Part shown: piece by piece, positions 1 through 6,730 of the stretch | How positions within the stretch are numbered: the first letter of the stretch is position 1 | How the letters are laid out: each line of letters starts with the position of its first letter | DNA from: a virus | IMG/VR virus record: IMGVR_UViG_3300027848_000027 | Coordinates: 1 to 54,888 of that record | DNA: 54,888 nucleotides | Strand: one strand, 5' to 3' | Translations under genes and position numbers: made by a program | Notes under the pieces: generated by a model | Databases searched by the model: none | Told to the model about the DNA's origin: nothing | The model's input: the letters and a program-made list of their open reading frames with translations, nothing else

Positions 1-1902
1 GGTTATGACGAATTAGTTTACTCTGCAGACGATGGAGGATTTGATTATTCAGGAGCACCAATTGCTGCATCTTCATTAATTGACACATTATCATATTGCA
101 AGCCTGCTGATACTACTTTAGTATTCACAGCAGTTACTGCTAACACTATTGCTGAATCTACATTTTTAGCTGGAACTGGAATTGCACTAGGAGAAACTAG
201 AGTAATTACAGGAGGTACTAACGTATATATTATCGGAATGGAAGATTCTAAAGTATACGATGCGTATTCTAAAGGATTTATTAGAAATGGTGATATCATC
301 AATGATGGTACAAACCAATATTATTTAAAAGTAGAATATGAATTAACTGTAACGGTTGGTTCTAACGACTTGAAATATATAAAAGTATTCGCTTATTCTG
401 ATATCTCATTAATCAACCAAATAGATATTAATTTCTATACAAATGGTTCTAATGAGTACATTCAAGTTGAACCACTTAAATCTGGTGAATTCAAAAGAAT
501 ATTTGATTTAACCGACACAAACTTCTTCACTGATTACTCAGTATCACAACCTAACGTTGTTATGTTGGGAATAAATACTGCAATTCCTGCTAATAAAGCA
601 ACAGTTGATGAATTTATTAAGGTAAATCATTATATTAAAGGTAAAGTTGTTGGAGATACAAGAGATAGACTATTGAAGATTATCTCAGTAACGTCTTCTC
701 AACAATTATCACCTGCTAGATTGGAATATGTTATTACTACAATGGCACCAACAGTTGATGAAATTAGCGGAATTGATGCTACTGGTAATACACTTCAAGT
801 TTTAAAAGGAATTTCAAACTTCGCTGGAGAACTTAGAGGACAATACTTAAAAGGATTCAAAGTGAGAGATGCTTTATTACCTAACTCAACTGCTGCAAGA
901 CAAAATGAGATATTAAGTTACTTATTTGATTATACATCTATTCCTCAAGCATTAGCTGGAAAAGAAGTAATTGATTTCAGATACGTTGTAGATACATACG
1001 AGGGAGAAGTTTCTTCTGCTAGTAAGTACTACCTATCTAAACTTTGTGCACTACATGGTCAATCTATGGCCTTACTTAATGCACCTTCAATTAAGCAATT
1101 TGAAAAATCAGTAGATCCTAGCTTTATCGATACGACTAACAAGTTGATCGCAGCTAGACATATTGCAACTGGAGGAGATTTAGATTTAAATCCTAGCTTC
1201 ACGTTTAAATTCGCAGAAGAAGATGTAAATGGATCTCCATTGGCATCGTACTCGATGTTCAACTTCCCTAACTTAATTATAAGAAATGGAAATAGAAATA
1301 TCTCAGTACCACCCGCGGCATACATCTCTAACTTGTATGTTAGAAAGTTTAAAAATGGTCAACCATTCTTAATCGTAGCTGGTGGAAAAAGAGGAGTTAT
1401 TACTGATCCAGAATTAGTTGGAGTAGAATATGAACTTACTGACGAAGATAGAGCATATTTAGAGCCAATTGGACATAATTTGATAGTTAAGAGAAGAGGA
1501 TTTGGAACATTGTTATTCTCGAATAACACAGCTTACCAAAGAATTAACTCAGCACTTAACAATGCTCACGTTAGAGATAACCTTTCTACAATCGAAAGAG
1601 ATTTAGCTAGGATCTTATTCAACTTCTTGTTTGATTTTAACGATGAAATTACAAGACTAAGAGTTAAGACGATAGTTGAAAACTATTTAGATGCGGTAGT
1701 TAGTGCAAGAGGATTAAGCTCATACGCGGTTACATTCGATAAGAGTAATAATAACCAAGAGGTAATCGAAAACAACGCAGCAATAATTGATGTTGAAGTT
1801 GATTTCCCAAGAGGAATCCACAAATTTATTAATAGAATTACTATTACTAGAGTTGGAGGAGGATTAAGTTCAGAATCTACTGGATTTACACCAAGCTTCT
1901 AA
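1..1902 (+). CDS. Tail sheath protein (T4 gp18-like), 5' end outside window
   Basis: The frame is open from base 1, so the gene is 5'-truncated by the window edge; 633 residues remain. The sheath is the contractile outer tube of a myovirus tail. The C-terminal 250 residues have the phage sheath pattern: a VPPAAYISN segment, a conserved RRGFGTLLFSNN stretch, a helical region (residues near 520-560 of the visible part) and a final strand with DVEVDFPRGIHKFINRITI, matching the order in T4 gp18. A hairpin terminator follows 49 bases after the stop. Bases 1-90 reappear in inverted orientation at 47266-47355, with a further partial copy at 47227-47269. Family assignment is confident; the gene-start position is unknown. 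Confidence 0.85.
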   Translation, partial: GYDELVYSADDGGFDYSGAPIAASSLIDTLSYCKPADTTLVFTAVTANTIAESTFLAGTGIALGETRVITGGTNVYIIGMEDSKVYDAYSKGFIRNGDIINDGTNQYYLKVEYELTVTVGSNDLKYIKVFAYSDISLINQIDINFYTNGSNEYIQVEPLKSGEFKRIFDLTDTNFFTDYSVSQPNVVMLGINTAIPANKATVDEFIKVNHYIKGKVVGDTRDRLLKIISVTSSQQLSPARLEYVITTMAPTVDEISGIDATGNTLQVLKGISNFAGELRGQYLKGFKVRDALLPNSTAARQNEILSYLFDYTSIPQALAGKEVIDFRYVVDTYEGEVSSASKYYLSKLCALHGQSMALLNAPSIKQFEKSVDPSFIDTTNKLIAARHIATGGDLDLNPSFTFKFAEEDVNGSPLASYSMFNFPNLIIRNGNRNISVPPAAYISNLYVRKFKNGQPFLIVAGGKRGVITDPELVGVEYELTDEDRAYLEPIGHNLIVKRRGFGTLLFSNNTAYQRINSALNNAHVRDNLSTIERDLARILFNFLFDFNDEITRLRVKTIVENYLDAVVSARGLSSYAVTFDKSNNNQEVIENNAAIIDVEVDFPRGIHKFINRITITRVGGGLSSESTGFTPSF

Positions 1903-1950
1903 TTCCTTATTTTCCCTGAGGAAACTCAAAGATTAAGGTTCAGAAATAAG

Positions 1951-1978
1951 AAAAGCCCAATCGAAAGATTGGGCTTTT
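1951..1978 (+). terminator. Hairpin terminator after tail sheath gene
   Basis: A perfect 12-bp stem (AAAAGCCCAATC / GATTGGGCTTTT) with a GAAA tetraloop is followed by TTAATT. It lies 49 bases past the sheath stop codon. The A/T flanks on both sides could let it work in both directions, between the convergent sheath and GroES genes. Confidence 0.85.
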
Positions 1979-2105
1979 TAATTATAAGAGGCTTATGGTG
2001 GTTCCCGCGGATAGCCATTACCATACTAACTATCTTCGAGTGTATTTCTACACTATTCTATTTTATTCACGTGGACATTACTCCTCAACCTTTTTCGCAT
2101 TATAA
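1979..2105. other. Intergenic spacer, no recognised feature
   Basis: This 127-base stretch lies between the sheath terminator and the convergent GroES gene. I see no tRNA fold, promoter motif or convincing small ORF in it. Confidence 0.4.
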
Positions 2106-2405
2106 TTATTCGTATTCATCAAGCTCAATATCCTCGATGTTGTCAATTATTGCCATGATTTCATTTGACATAATCATGTAGTGTTTCTCACCTTTGAATT
2201 TAAGTTCTGCTCCAGCGAATCTGTTGCATAACACTAAGTCTCCAGGTTTTACTGCCATTTCATTGTGATGTGTTCCATCGCCACAGGCAATAACAGTTCC
2301 AATGTTTGGTCTCTTGACTGCCTTTTCAGGAAGCATGATCCCACTGTTGGTTTTTGTTTCTTTTTCGTTTGGTTTTATTAAAACTCTCTCGTATAACGGT
2401 TTCAT
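2106..2405 (-). CDS. groES: GroES-type co-chaperonin
   Basis: This 99-residue protein has the length and layout of bacterial GroES (Cpn10), the heptameric lid of the GroEL chamber. Visible are the N-terminal strand KPLYERVLIKP, a mobile loop (about residues 14-35) with the GroEL-binding GIMLP motif, the IGTVIACGDG strand, KPGDLVL, and a C-terminal strand. T4 instead uses the divergent gp31, so this looks like a canonical GroES. Its start overlaps the stop of the upstream exonuclease gene (ATATGA), suggesting co-transcription and coupled translation. A matching GroEL lies at 15373-16971, about 13 kb away on the same strand. The C-terminus carries an acidic extension (EDIELDEYE). Confidence 0.92.
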   Translation of the reverse strand: MKPLYERVLIKPNEKETKTNSGIMLPEKAVKRPNIGTVIACGDGTHHNEMAVKPGDLVLCNRFAGAELKFKGEKHYMIMSNEIMAIIDNIEDIELDEYE

Positions 2406-3544
2406 ATAATTGAAGGGTTATTTTTTAAATTAGTAAATTTTTTAAAGTTAAATTTTGTAAACTCAGATTGTATAATACTGGACTTGAGACTATCTTGGAT
2501 CACACTAGGGAACAACTTACTCGACAGTCTAATGATTCTAGTATTAAACATGAAGTGTCTCCTAATGTCCTTCAATTGATCAATGTCACGTACCTTATTA
2601 ATGATGCTAATGTTTTTAACTACAAAATTGATAAAGGTTTCATCTAATGAATCTAATAGGTCAATCGATTTTGTTCCGAACTCAATTGATATGATTTCAA
2701 TCAATTTATTTGCCTTATTAGGTGTCATGTTGTCCATCTTAGGAATATTATCCTTTTTGTCTCCTCTAAATATCTTAGTGAAAACATCCAAAACTGGATC
2801 AATTATATACTCAACATACTCTTTCTCTTTAAGAGCTTCAATAACTTGAGTAATCGTTCCAGTTGCAACATGCGATTCATTCAATGAAAAGAAGTTATCT
2901 TCTTCATCATCTGCAAAATCTGGATTTAATTCAGCAGGTAAACACAACTTCTTATGTGGTCTCCGTTGTTTTGGATAAATTACAATTACGTTTTTACCAG
3001 AGCAATACGTCAATTGAGAGATGTCTCCATCTACTGTGTAAACCATTACGTCAGTATTTAGAATCTCACATAAATATGCGATTATATCATCTCCTTCAGT
3101 TCCCTGTATTTTGTAGTAATTTACTCCTGTCTCTTTAACAATGATCGGTGCGATCTCGTTTTGAAAGTAGTCAAAGAACAAATATATTTTATTGTCCCTT
3201 TTTCTATTTCCTTTATATATGAATTCATCAGGCGATGCCGATGATTCTCCCGAGGATCCACTATCGAAGAATTTTTGAATAAAATCCTTTCTCCAGCTTT
3301 TAGAATCAAATGCTAAATGCACCCGATCGATTTTTTTACCGACGGGTGCAATTAGTGAGTAGAAATAATTTAAACAGAAATTTCTAAACTGTAACTTAGC
3401 CTGGTCCTTTAAAATAAATTCACCCTCATTTAAGATGTCTTCAACATAATATTGAGCTCCGATAGTTTTATCTCTAAACGCTATGTTTATCGATACACTA
3501 GCTGCTACATTCAAATAAGCATTACCATCTATTACAAAGTCCAT
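2402..3544 (-). CDS. rnh: 5'-3' exonuclease / RNase H of the FEN family (T4 Rnh-like)
   Basis: This 380-residue flap/5'-nuclease family protein would remove RNA primers during lagging-strand synthesis. Metal-binding acidic motifs appear in family order: D6 (FVIDGNAY), D80 in VHLAFDSKSWRKDF, EGDD at 150-153, VDGD at 171-174 and RGDKKDNIP at 260-268 (the helix-hairpin-helix entry). T4 Rnh has about 305 residues; the extra length here includes an inserted low-complexity loop (GSSGESSAS near 96-104) and an acidic loop near 211-216. In T4, rnh is also close to gene 32, so the order Rnh, small protein, gp32 is conserved synteny. The gene overlaps groES at its 3' end. Confidence 0.85.
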   Translation of the reverse strand: MDFVIDGNAYLNVAASVSINIAFRDKTIGAQYYVEDILNEGEFILKDQAKLQFRNFCLNYFYSLIAPVGKKIDRVHLAFDSKSWRKDFIQKFFDSGSSGESSASPDEFIYKGNRKRDNKIYLFFDYFQNEIAPIIVKETGVNYYKIQGTEGDDIIAYLCEILNTDVMVYTVDGDISQLTYCSGKNVIVIYPKQRRPHKKLCLPAELNPDFADDEEDNFFSLNESHVATGTITQVIEALKEKEYVEYIIDPVLDVFTKIFRGDKKDNIPKMDNMTPNKANKLIEIISIEFGTKSIDLLDSLDETFINFVVKNISIINKVRDIDQLKDIRRHFMFNTRIIRLSSKLFPSVIQDSLKSSIIQSEFTKFNFKKFTNLKNNPSII

Positions 3545-3554
3545 ACTGTTTCAT

Positions 3555-3884
3555 TTATGAATTAGACTCTTGTGATTCAGTAGGTTCAGTAGCAGATTTT
3601 GCTTGAGTTGAACTTCTTTTAATAGTTTTAATTGCTTTTGCAACTAATTCAGACTCATCTAGGTTATATAAACCTTTAGCTTGAGCGTAGTTAGCAGACG
3701 CAATAAGAACGAACATCGCTTGATTGATGTCTAATTTAGACAAAAAGTTCTCGTAATCTTCGTCGTTTGTATAGGAAATAGTTCCTAATAAAACATTCTT
3801 TTGTGCTTCAGCTTCTGTAGCCGGTGCAACCGAAGCTGCTTTTTCAGTAGCAGTTTCTACTACTTTGTCTTTTTTTGTTTTCAT
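3555..3884 (-). CDS. Small protein between gp32-like and Rnh-like genes, unknown
   Basis: I start this 109-residue protein at MKTKKDKVVET, 22 bases after the gp32-like stop; a longer frame to 3956 would overlap gp32 by 50 bases and has an implausible N-terminus. The first 40 residues are lysine/alanine/glutamate-rich and probably disordered. The core (about 45-90) looks helical (DYENFLSKLDINQAMFVLIASANYAQAKG). The tail is S/T/E-rich. By position it matches the T4 rnh-dsbA-33-59-32 cluster, but it has no LDFL clamp motif at its end, so I do not call it gp33. Function unknown. Confidence 0.7.
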   Translation of the reverse strand: MKTKKDKVVETATEKAASVAPATEAEAQKNVLLGTISYTNDEDYENFLSKLDINQAMFVLIASANYAQAKGLYNLDESELVAKAIKTIKRSSTQAKSATEPTESQESNS

Positions 3885-3906
3885 AATTAAATGATTATTT
3901 TTATTA

Positions 3907-4932
3907 TTACATTTCTTCAAATAGTGAGTCGTACTCATCTTTCTCACTAGATGCATTATATTTTGCTACTGGCTCCAATGGAGATTCAATAGACCCTTCT
4001 GATTTTGATTCAAACTCAATAGGTTCATCAATTATATCAGCAGAAGGTGAAGATACTACAGGTGATACAGATAATTTTGCAAGAATTGCATTTTTCATCT
4101 TTTCATCTTTAGTTCTTTCAAGTACCTGATCTAATACTGGGCGTGGTTGAATTAAAGATACGATGTTTTCAACAACTTTATTGAATTGATCATCTGTCCA
4201 TTCTCTGTGTAAATAATCATCTAATACTGGAGTATTCTTTTTCAAGAACTCTTGTACTAACTTAACTGATTTCTCAGAATTTTCTGTAACGACAGAAGTA
4301 TCTCCGATCTTAAATACGAAAGGTGTGATATCATCCATGAATTTACATTTTGTCCAATCTCTAAAGACTTTAGTCTTCTTACCAACTACACATAAGAAAT
4401 CTTTTCCTTGTAAAAGGTGATAAGGATTTACTGATGCTGCCGTTTCAATTAAATCACTTTCTTCTGGACTAATTTGTCCTTCAATAAGTTGATTAATTTG
4501 AGATGAGAACTTGAAGAACTTAATAGTTCCTTCCAATTCTGGACGCTGTGGATCTTTCTTAATATAGACTGGCGACATATTCGTGTGCCATCTAGAGAAA
4601 GCGTCTTTTAATTTTTTGTGTAATTCTGGTTCCTCTTTTTCAAAGCCTCTGATTACGCTTTCGATATCCCAAAGGATAGAAGGCTGTCCAACATTAGATG
4701 GGCAATCTACAAAAACTGCTTCTTTTGTTAGTGGGTTATAAAACTTGGCAGAGTACTTCGTATACTTGCTCTTAGTTTTATCGCTAATGTACGGTAAAAA
4801 TCTGAAAACAGATTGATATTTTCCATTAAATGCATTTGGATCAGGATTGTAAATGTTCTCATCCGTCTTTCGTTCGTACGATGTCGCTTTAGGTTTAAAG
4901 TTGTCATCTGGTAAATCAAAAAAGTCACTCAT
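3907..4932 (-). CDS. 32: Single-stranded DNA-binding protein (T4 gp32-like)
   Basis: This 341-residue protein resembles T4 gp32, which coats ssDNA during replication and recombination. Matching blocks are an early SVFRFLPYIS strand (T4 has AVIRFLPS), a KKDPQRPELEGTIKFFKF segment (T4 has VKDPAAPENEGKVFKYRF), then the OB-fold remainder with CKFMDDITPFVFKIG. It ends in an acidic S/E/D tail (EKDEYDSLFEEM) like the T4 protein-interaction tail. The T4 zinc ligands (H-C-CxxC) are not visible: only an isolated CPSNVG lies in that region, so the zinc site appears lost. A GTATAAT motif sits 37 bases upstream. Confidence 0.8.
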   Translation of the reverse strand: MSDFFDLPDDNFKPKATSYERKTDENIYNPDPNAFNGKYQSVFRFLPYISDKTKSKYTKYSAKFYNPLTKEAVFVDCPSNVGQPSILWDIESVIRGFEKEEPELHKKLKDAFSRWHTNMSPVYIKKDPQRPELEGTIKFFKFSSQINQLIEGQISPEESDLIETAASVNPYHLLQGKDFLCVVGKKTKVFRDWTKCKFMDDITPFVFKIGDTSVVTENSEKSVKLVQEFLKKNTPVLDDYLHREWTDDQFNKVVENIVSLIQPRPVLDQVLERTKDEKMKNAILAKLSVSPVVSSPSADIIDEPIEFESKSEGSIESPLEPVAKYNASSEKDEYDSLFEEM

Positions 4933-4968
4933 AATTAATTATTATTTTTATTGTATTTTATTATAGAT

Positions 4969-4975
4969 ATTATAC
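4969..4975 (-). promoter_or_regulatory. GTATAAT promoter-like motif, gp32-like gene
   Basis: GTATAAT on the minus strand begins about 43 bases upstream of the gp32-like start. The same heptamer precedes five other non-structural minus-strand genes in the window, so I read it as a -10-like element of an early or middle class. Confidence 0.5.
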
Positions 4976-5008
4976 TTATTTGTTGGTATAAGTTTCACAA
5001 TTTTGTAA

Positions 5009-5036
5009 AAAAGGACAACTTTGGAGCTGTCCTTTT
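5009..5036 (-). terminator. Hairpin terminator after Hc1-like gene
   Basis: AAAAGGACA and TGTCCTTTT form a 9-bp stem around a 10-base loop. On the minus strand the stem is followed by TTTTTACAAAATTG. It lies 22 bases past the stop of the Hc1-like gene and before the gp32 promoter motif, insulating the two genes. Confidence 0.75.
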
Positions 5037-5057
5037 GTTTATTCTGTTAAGTCTGGA

Positions 5058-5321
5058 TTACTTTCCAGATATTTCTTCTCTAAGATCTCTTGCACTATCT
5101 TTGATAGTTGCCATTGTCTTAGCGTTTGTTGGATTGTGGATCGCTTTTCTGATCTCTTGAAGACCTTTTCTTAAACGTCCTCCAGCAGATTTTACGCCTT
5201 TGTCGTAGAACTTATCTACGTCACCATTTGCTTCCATTTCAGCTATCTGATTATCGATATCGCCAAATACTGAAACTTTAGCTGCTTCTACTGTTGCTTT
5301 AAATTGTTCAAAACTATTCAT
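5058..5321 (-). CDS. Histone H1/Hc1-like DNA-binding protein
   Basis: This 87-residue protein contains the pattern of the Hc1 family found in Chlamydiae and many Bacteroidota: DKFYDKGVKSAGGRLRKGLQE followed by a basic-then-charged C-terminal helix (ARDLREEISGK). Bacteroidota members have the form …KFxEKGNKAAGTRxRKGMQEL…. Such proteins bind DNA non-specifically, so a role in compacting phage or host DNA is a reasonable inference. It is a single-gene unit with a GTATAAT motif 20 bases upstream and its own terminator downstream. It has no signal peptide. Confidence 0.65.
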   Translation of the reverse strand: MNSFEQFKATVEAAKVSVFGDIDNQIAEMEANGDVDKFYDKGVKSAGGRLRKGLQEIRKAIHNPTNAKTMATIKDSARDLREEISGK

Positions 5322-5340
5322 ATTTATTATATTTTAGTAT

Positions 5341-5347
5341 ATTATAC
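5341..5347 (-). promoter_or_regulatory. GTATAAT promoter-like motif, Hc1-like gene
   Basis: GTATAAT on the minus strand ends 19 bases before the ATG of the Hc1-like gene. That spacing suits a -10 element with a very short leader. Confidence 0.5.
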
Positions 5348-5366
5348 TAGGGAATAAATATTGGTT

Positions 5367-6119
5367 TTAAATAGAATCAACTATTTTGTTCACTACGGGA
5401 TTGTTTGTGTCTATTAATGCATCTGGATAATTCTCTAGGGCATGTGTTAACCATACACTGAATACTTCTTCATATTCAGATTTTGATAATTTACCATCTG
5501 TTACGAATGGCATTAAATATTTGTCAAATAGATCATCTAGATTAGATCCCTCTACCTTACTTCTTTCGTACATTCCTATAACCATTGATTCTATTTCATC
5601 AGGTAACATGAAGTATTTGTAACTCGTGTTTGCGCCTGATCTATCAGTTCCTGAACTAGGTCTAACATTGAATGGATCTCTATTCCATCCGATTTGATCT
5701 GTGTGATTTACCTCGTGGGCAATTATATCAGTCAATTTAAATTCTAATTCTTTATATAATTCAGGCTCTCTATTAGGATTAATTATGAGTGTCAATATTA
5801 TTTCAGGAATTATTAAATCTGTTTTATTAATATGAGTGTTTGCATCTAGTGCAAACCCATATTTTTTAAAGTTTATTTCTTCCCATTGAAGTTCCTTAAA
5901 ATGAGAATCTGTATTAAAATCAGGGAAATCGGTCTTCTTTACTTGAATTACTAGATCAAATGAATTATCATCTTTATATTCAAGTTCACGTATCTCAATA
6001 TATGAGTCATCTGATGGTTCAGCATTTTTAATGACATATATAGCATCTGCGGCATATCCAACGCTTGGAATGTCGATTTCACTACTTTCATTTATATAGT
6101 CATTAAATCCCCTTAACAT
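5367..6119 (-). CDS. Putative zinc metallopeptidase (HExxH) with capsid-targeting-like N-terminus
   Basis: This 250-residue protein has HEVNH at 135-139 inside the helix LTDIIAHEVNHTDQ, the zincin catalytic signature (two zinc-binding His plus general-base Glu). No signal peptide or membrane segment is visible. The N-terminus MLRGFNDYINESSEID resembles three other proteins in this window and T4 internal-protein targeting sequences, so it may be packaged in the head and delivered with the DNA (inference). Its ATG overlaps the upstream stop (TAATG), coupling it to the gene at 6119-6610, which has a late-type promoter motif. The third zinc ligand and substrate cannot be identified by eye. Confidence 0.6.
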   Translation of the reverse strand: MLRGFNDYINESSEIDIPSVGYAADAIYVIKNAEPSDDSYIEIRELEYKDDNSFDLVIQVKKTDFPDFNTDSHFKELQWEEINFKKYGFALDANTHINKTDLIIPEIILTLIINPNREPELYKELEFKLTDIIAHEVNHTDQIGWNRDPFNVRPSSGTDRSGANTSYKYFMLPDEIESMVIGMYERSKVEGSNLDDLFDKYLMPFVTDGKLSKSEYEEVFSVWLTHALENYPDALIDTNNPVVNKIVDSI

Positions 6120-6610
6120 TATTTAGTGTTTATGAATGTTACTTCAACTGAGTCAGTCATTGGTACTTTATCACCGGGTGAAAATATAACCTCGGTGTCC
6201 TGAGTTCGTTTTCCTTCCATACCTGTAGTAATTGCATGCTTGAATTTTTCTATGAATTCTTTATCATCTGGAGTAACTGAGTCTTTGATACCTGCGATAT
6301 AATCAAATATAGCTATTCGTTTTACATCTATTGCGTTCTTAGATAATTTAGTAGAATCAGTGCTAACTGCCTTATCTATCCATTTTTCAAGATTTTCTTT
6401 TCGTATTACATATGTTGCATAGCGCTTAGAAGTACTTCCGTCAGGATATGTGTAATCTGTTCCCTTTCCTCCTTCTTCTATAAATAGTACAGAATATATT
6501 GGTTCAACCGGTGCAGCAGCTTGCTGCGCTCCATCGACTTGCATTTCTCCCATGTCTTGTTCCGCAATATAATTAGAAAAGTATTTTAAGTGTTTTAAGT
6601 TCTTTGGCAT
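6119..6610 (-). CDS. Unknown late protein with capsid-targeting-like N-terminus
   Basis: I place the start at MPKNLKHLKYF because an upstream in-frame ATG (6637) lies inside the late-promoter-like motif ATGATAAATAATAAAAA. The resulting 163-residue protein has an N-terminus with FSNYIAEQDMGE, a short A/P/Q-rich linker, then a compact domain of about 125 residues with alternating strands and helices (IYSVLFIEEGG … EVTFINTK). No family is recognised. It is co-transcribed with the HExxH protein (TAATG overlap). A terminator of the preceding reductase gene lies immediately upstream, so this two-gene unit is separately expressed. Confidence 0.65.
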   Translation of the reverse strand: MPKNLKHLKYFSNYIAEQDMGEMQVDGAQQAAAPVEPIYSVLFIEEGGKGTDYTYPDGSTSKRYATYVIRKENLEKWIDKAVSTDSTKLSKNAIDVKRIAIFDYIAGIKDSVTPDDKEFIEKFKHAITTGMEGKRTQDTEVIFSPGDKVPMTDSVEVTFINTK

Positions 6611-6620
6611 CTTAAATTCT

Positions 6621-6637
6621 TTTTTATTATTTATCAT
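6621..6637 (-). promoter_or_regulatory. Late-promoter-like motif GATAAATAATA
   Basis: The minus strand reads ATGATAAATAATAAAAA, close to the T4 late promoter TATAAATA. It starts two bases after a terminator stem and lies just upstream of the 6119-6610 gene. Confidence 0.55.
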
Positions 6638-6638
6638 A

Positions 6639-6665
6639 AGAAAGCCCTCGATTTGAGGGCTTTCT
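6639..6665 (-). terminator. Hairpin terminator after ribonucleotide reductase
   Basis: A perfect 11-bp stem (AGAAAGCCCTC / GAGGGCTTTCT) with a 5-base loop lies about 65 bases past the reductase stop on the minus strand. It separates the reductase unit from the late-type unit that follows. Confidence 0.85.
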
Positions 6666-6666
6666 A

Positions 6667-6729
6667 TTATTTACATTTCCAAATAAACTCTTTATAGTAG
6701 AGTAATGTTATCCAATCGTCACGTCTCAT
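6667..6729 (-). CDS. Possible 20-residue microprotein after nrdJ
   Basis: An ATG one base past the reductase stop opens a 20-codon frame (begins MRRDDWITLLYY, ends TAA) that finishes just before the terminator. Its position inside the transcription unit and its non-random composition (aromatic and charged) make translation possible. At this length it could easily be chance. Confidence 0.25.
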   Translation of the reverse strand: MRRDDWITLLYYKEFIWKCK

Positions 6730-6730
6730 G

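Noticed and set aside
3555-3884. Possible T4 gp33-like late co-activator by position
   Set aside because: No sequence blocks match gp33 and the C-terminus lacks an LDFL-type clamp motif.
3885-3956. Longer 133-residue frame reaching back to 3956 for the small gene at 3555
   Set aside because: It overlaps the gp32-like gene by 50 bases and adds a basic, low-quality N-terminus; MKTKKDK at 3884 is a better start.
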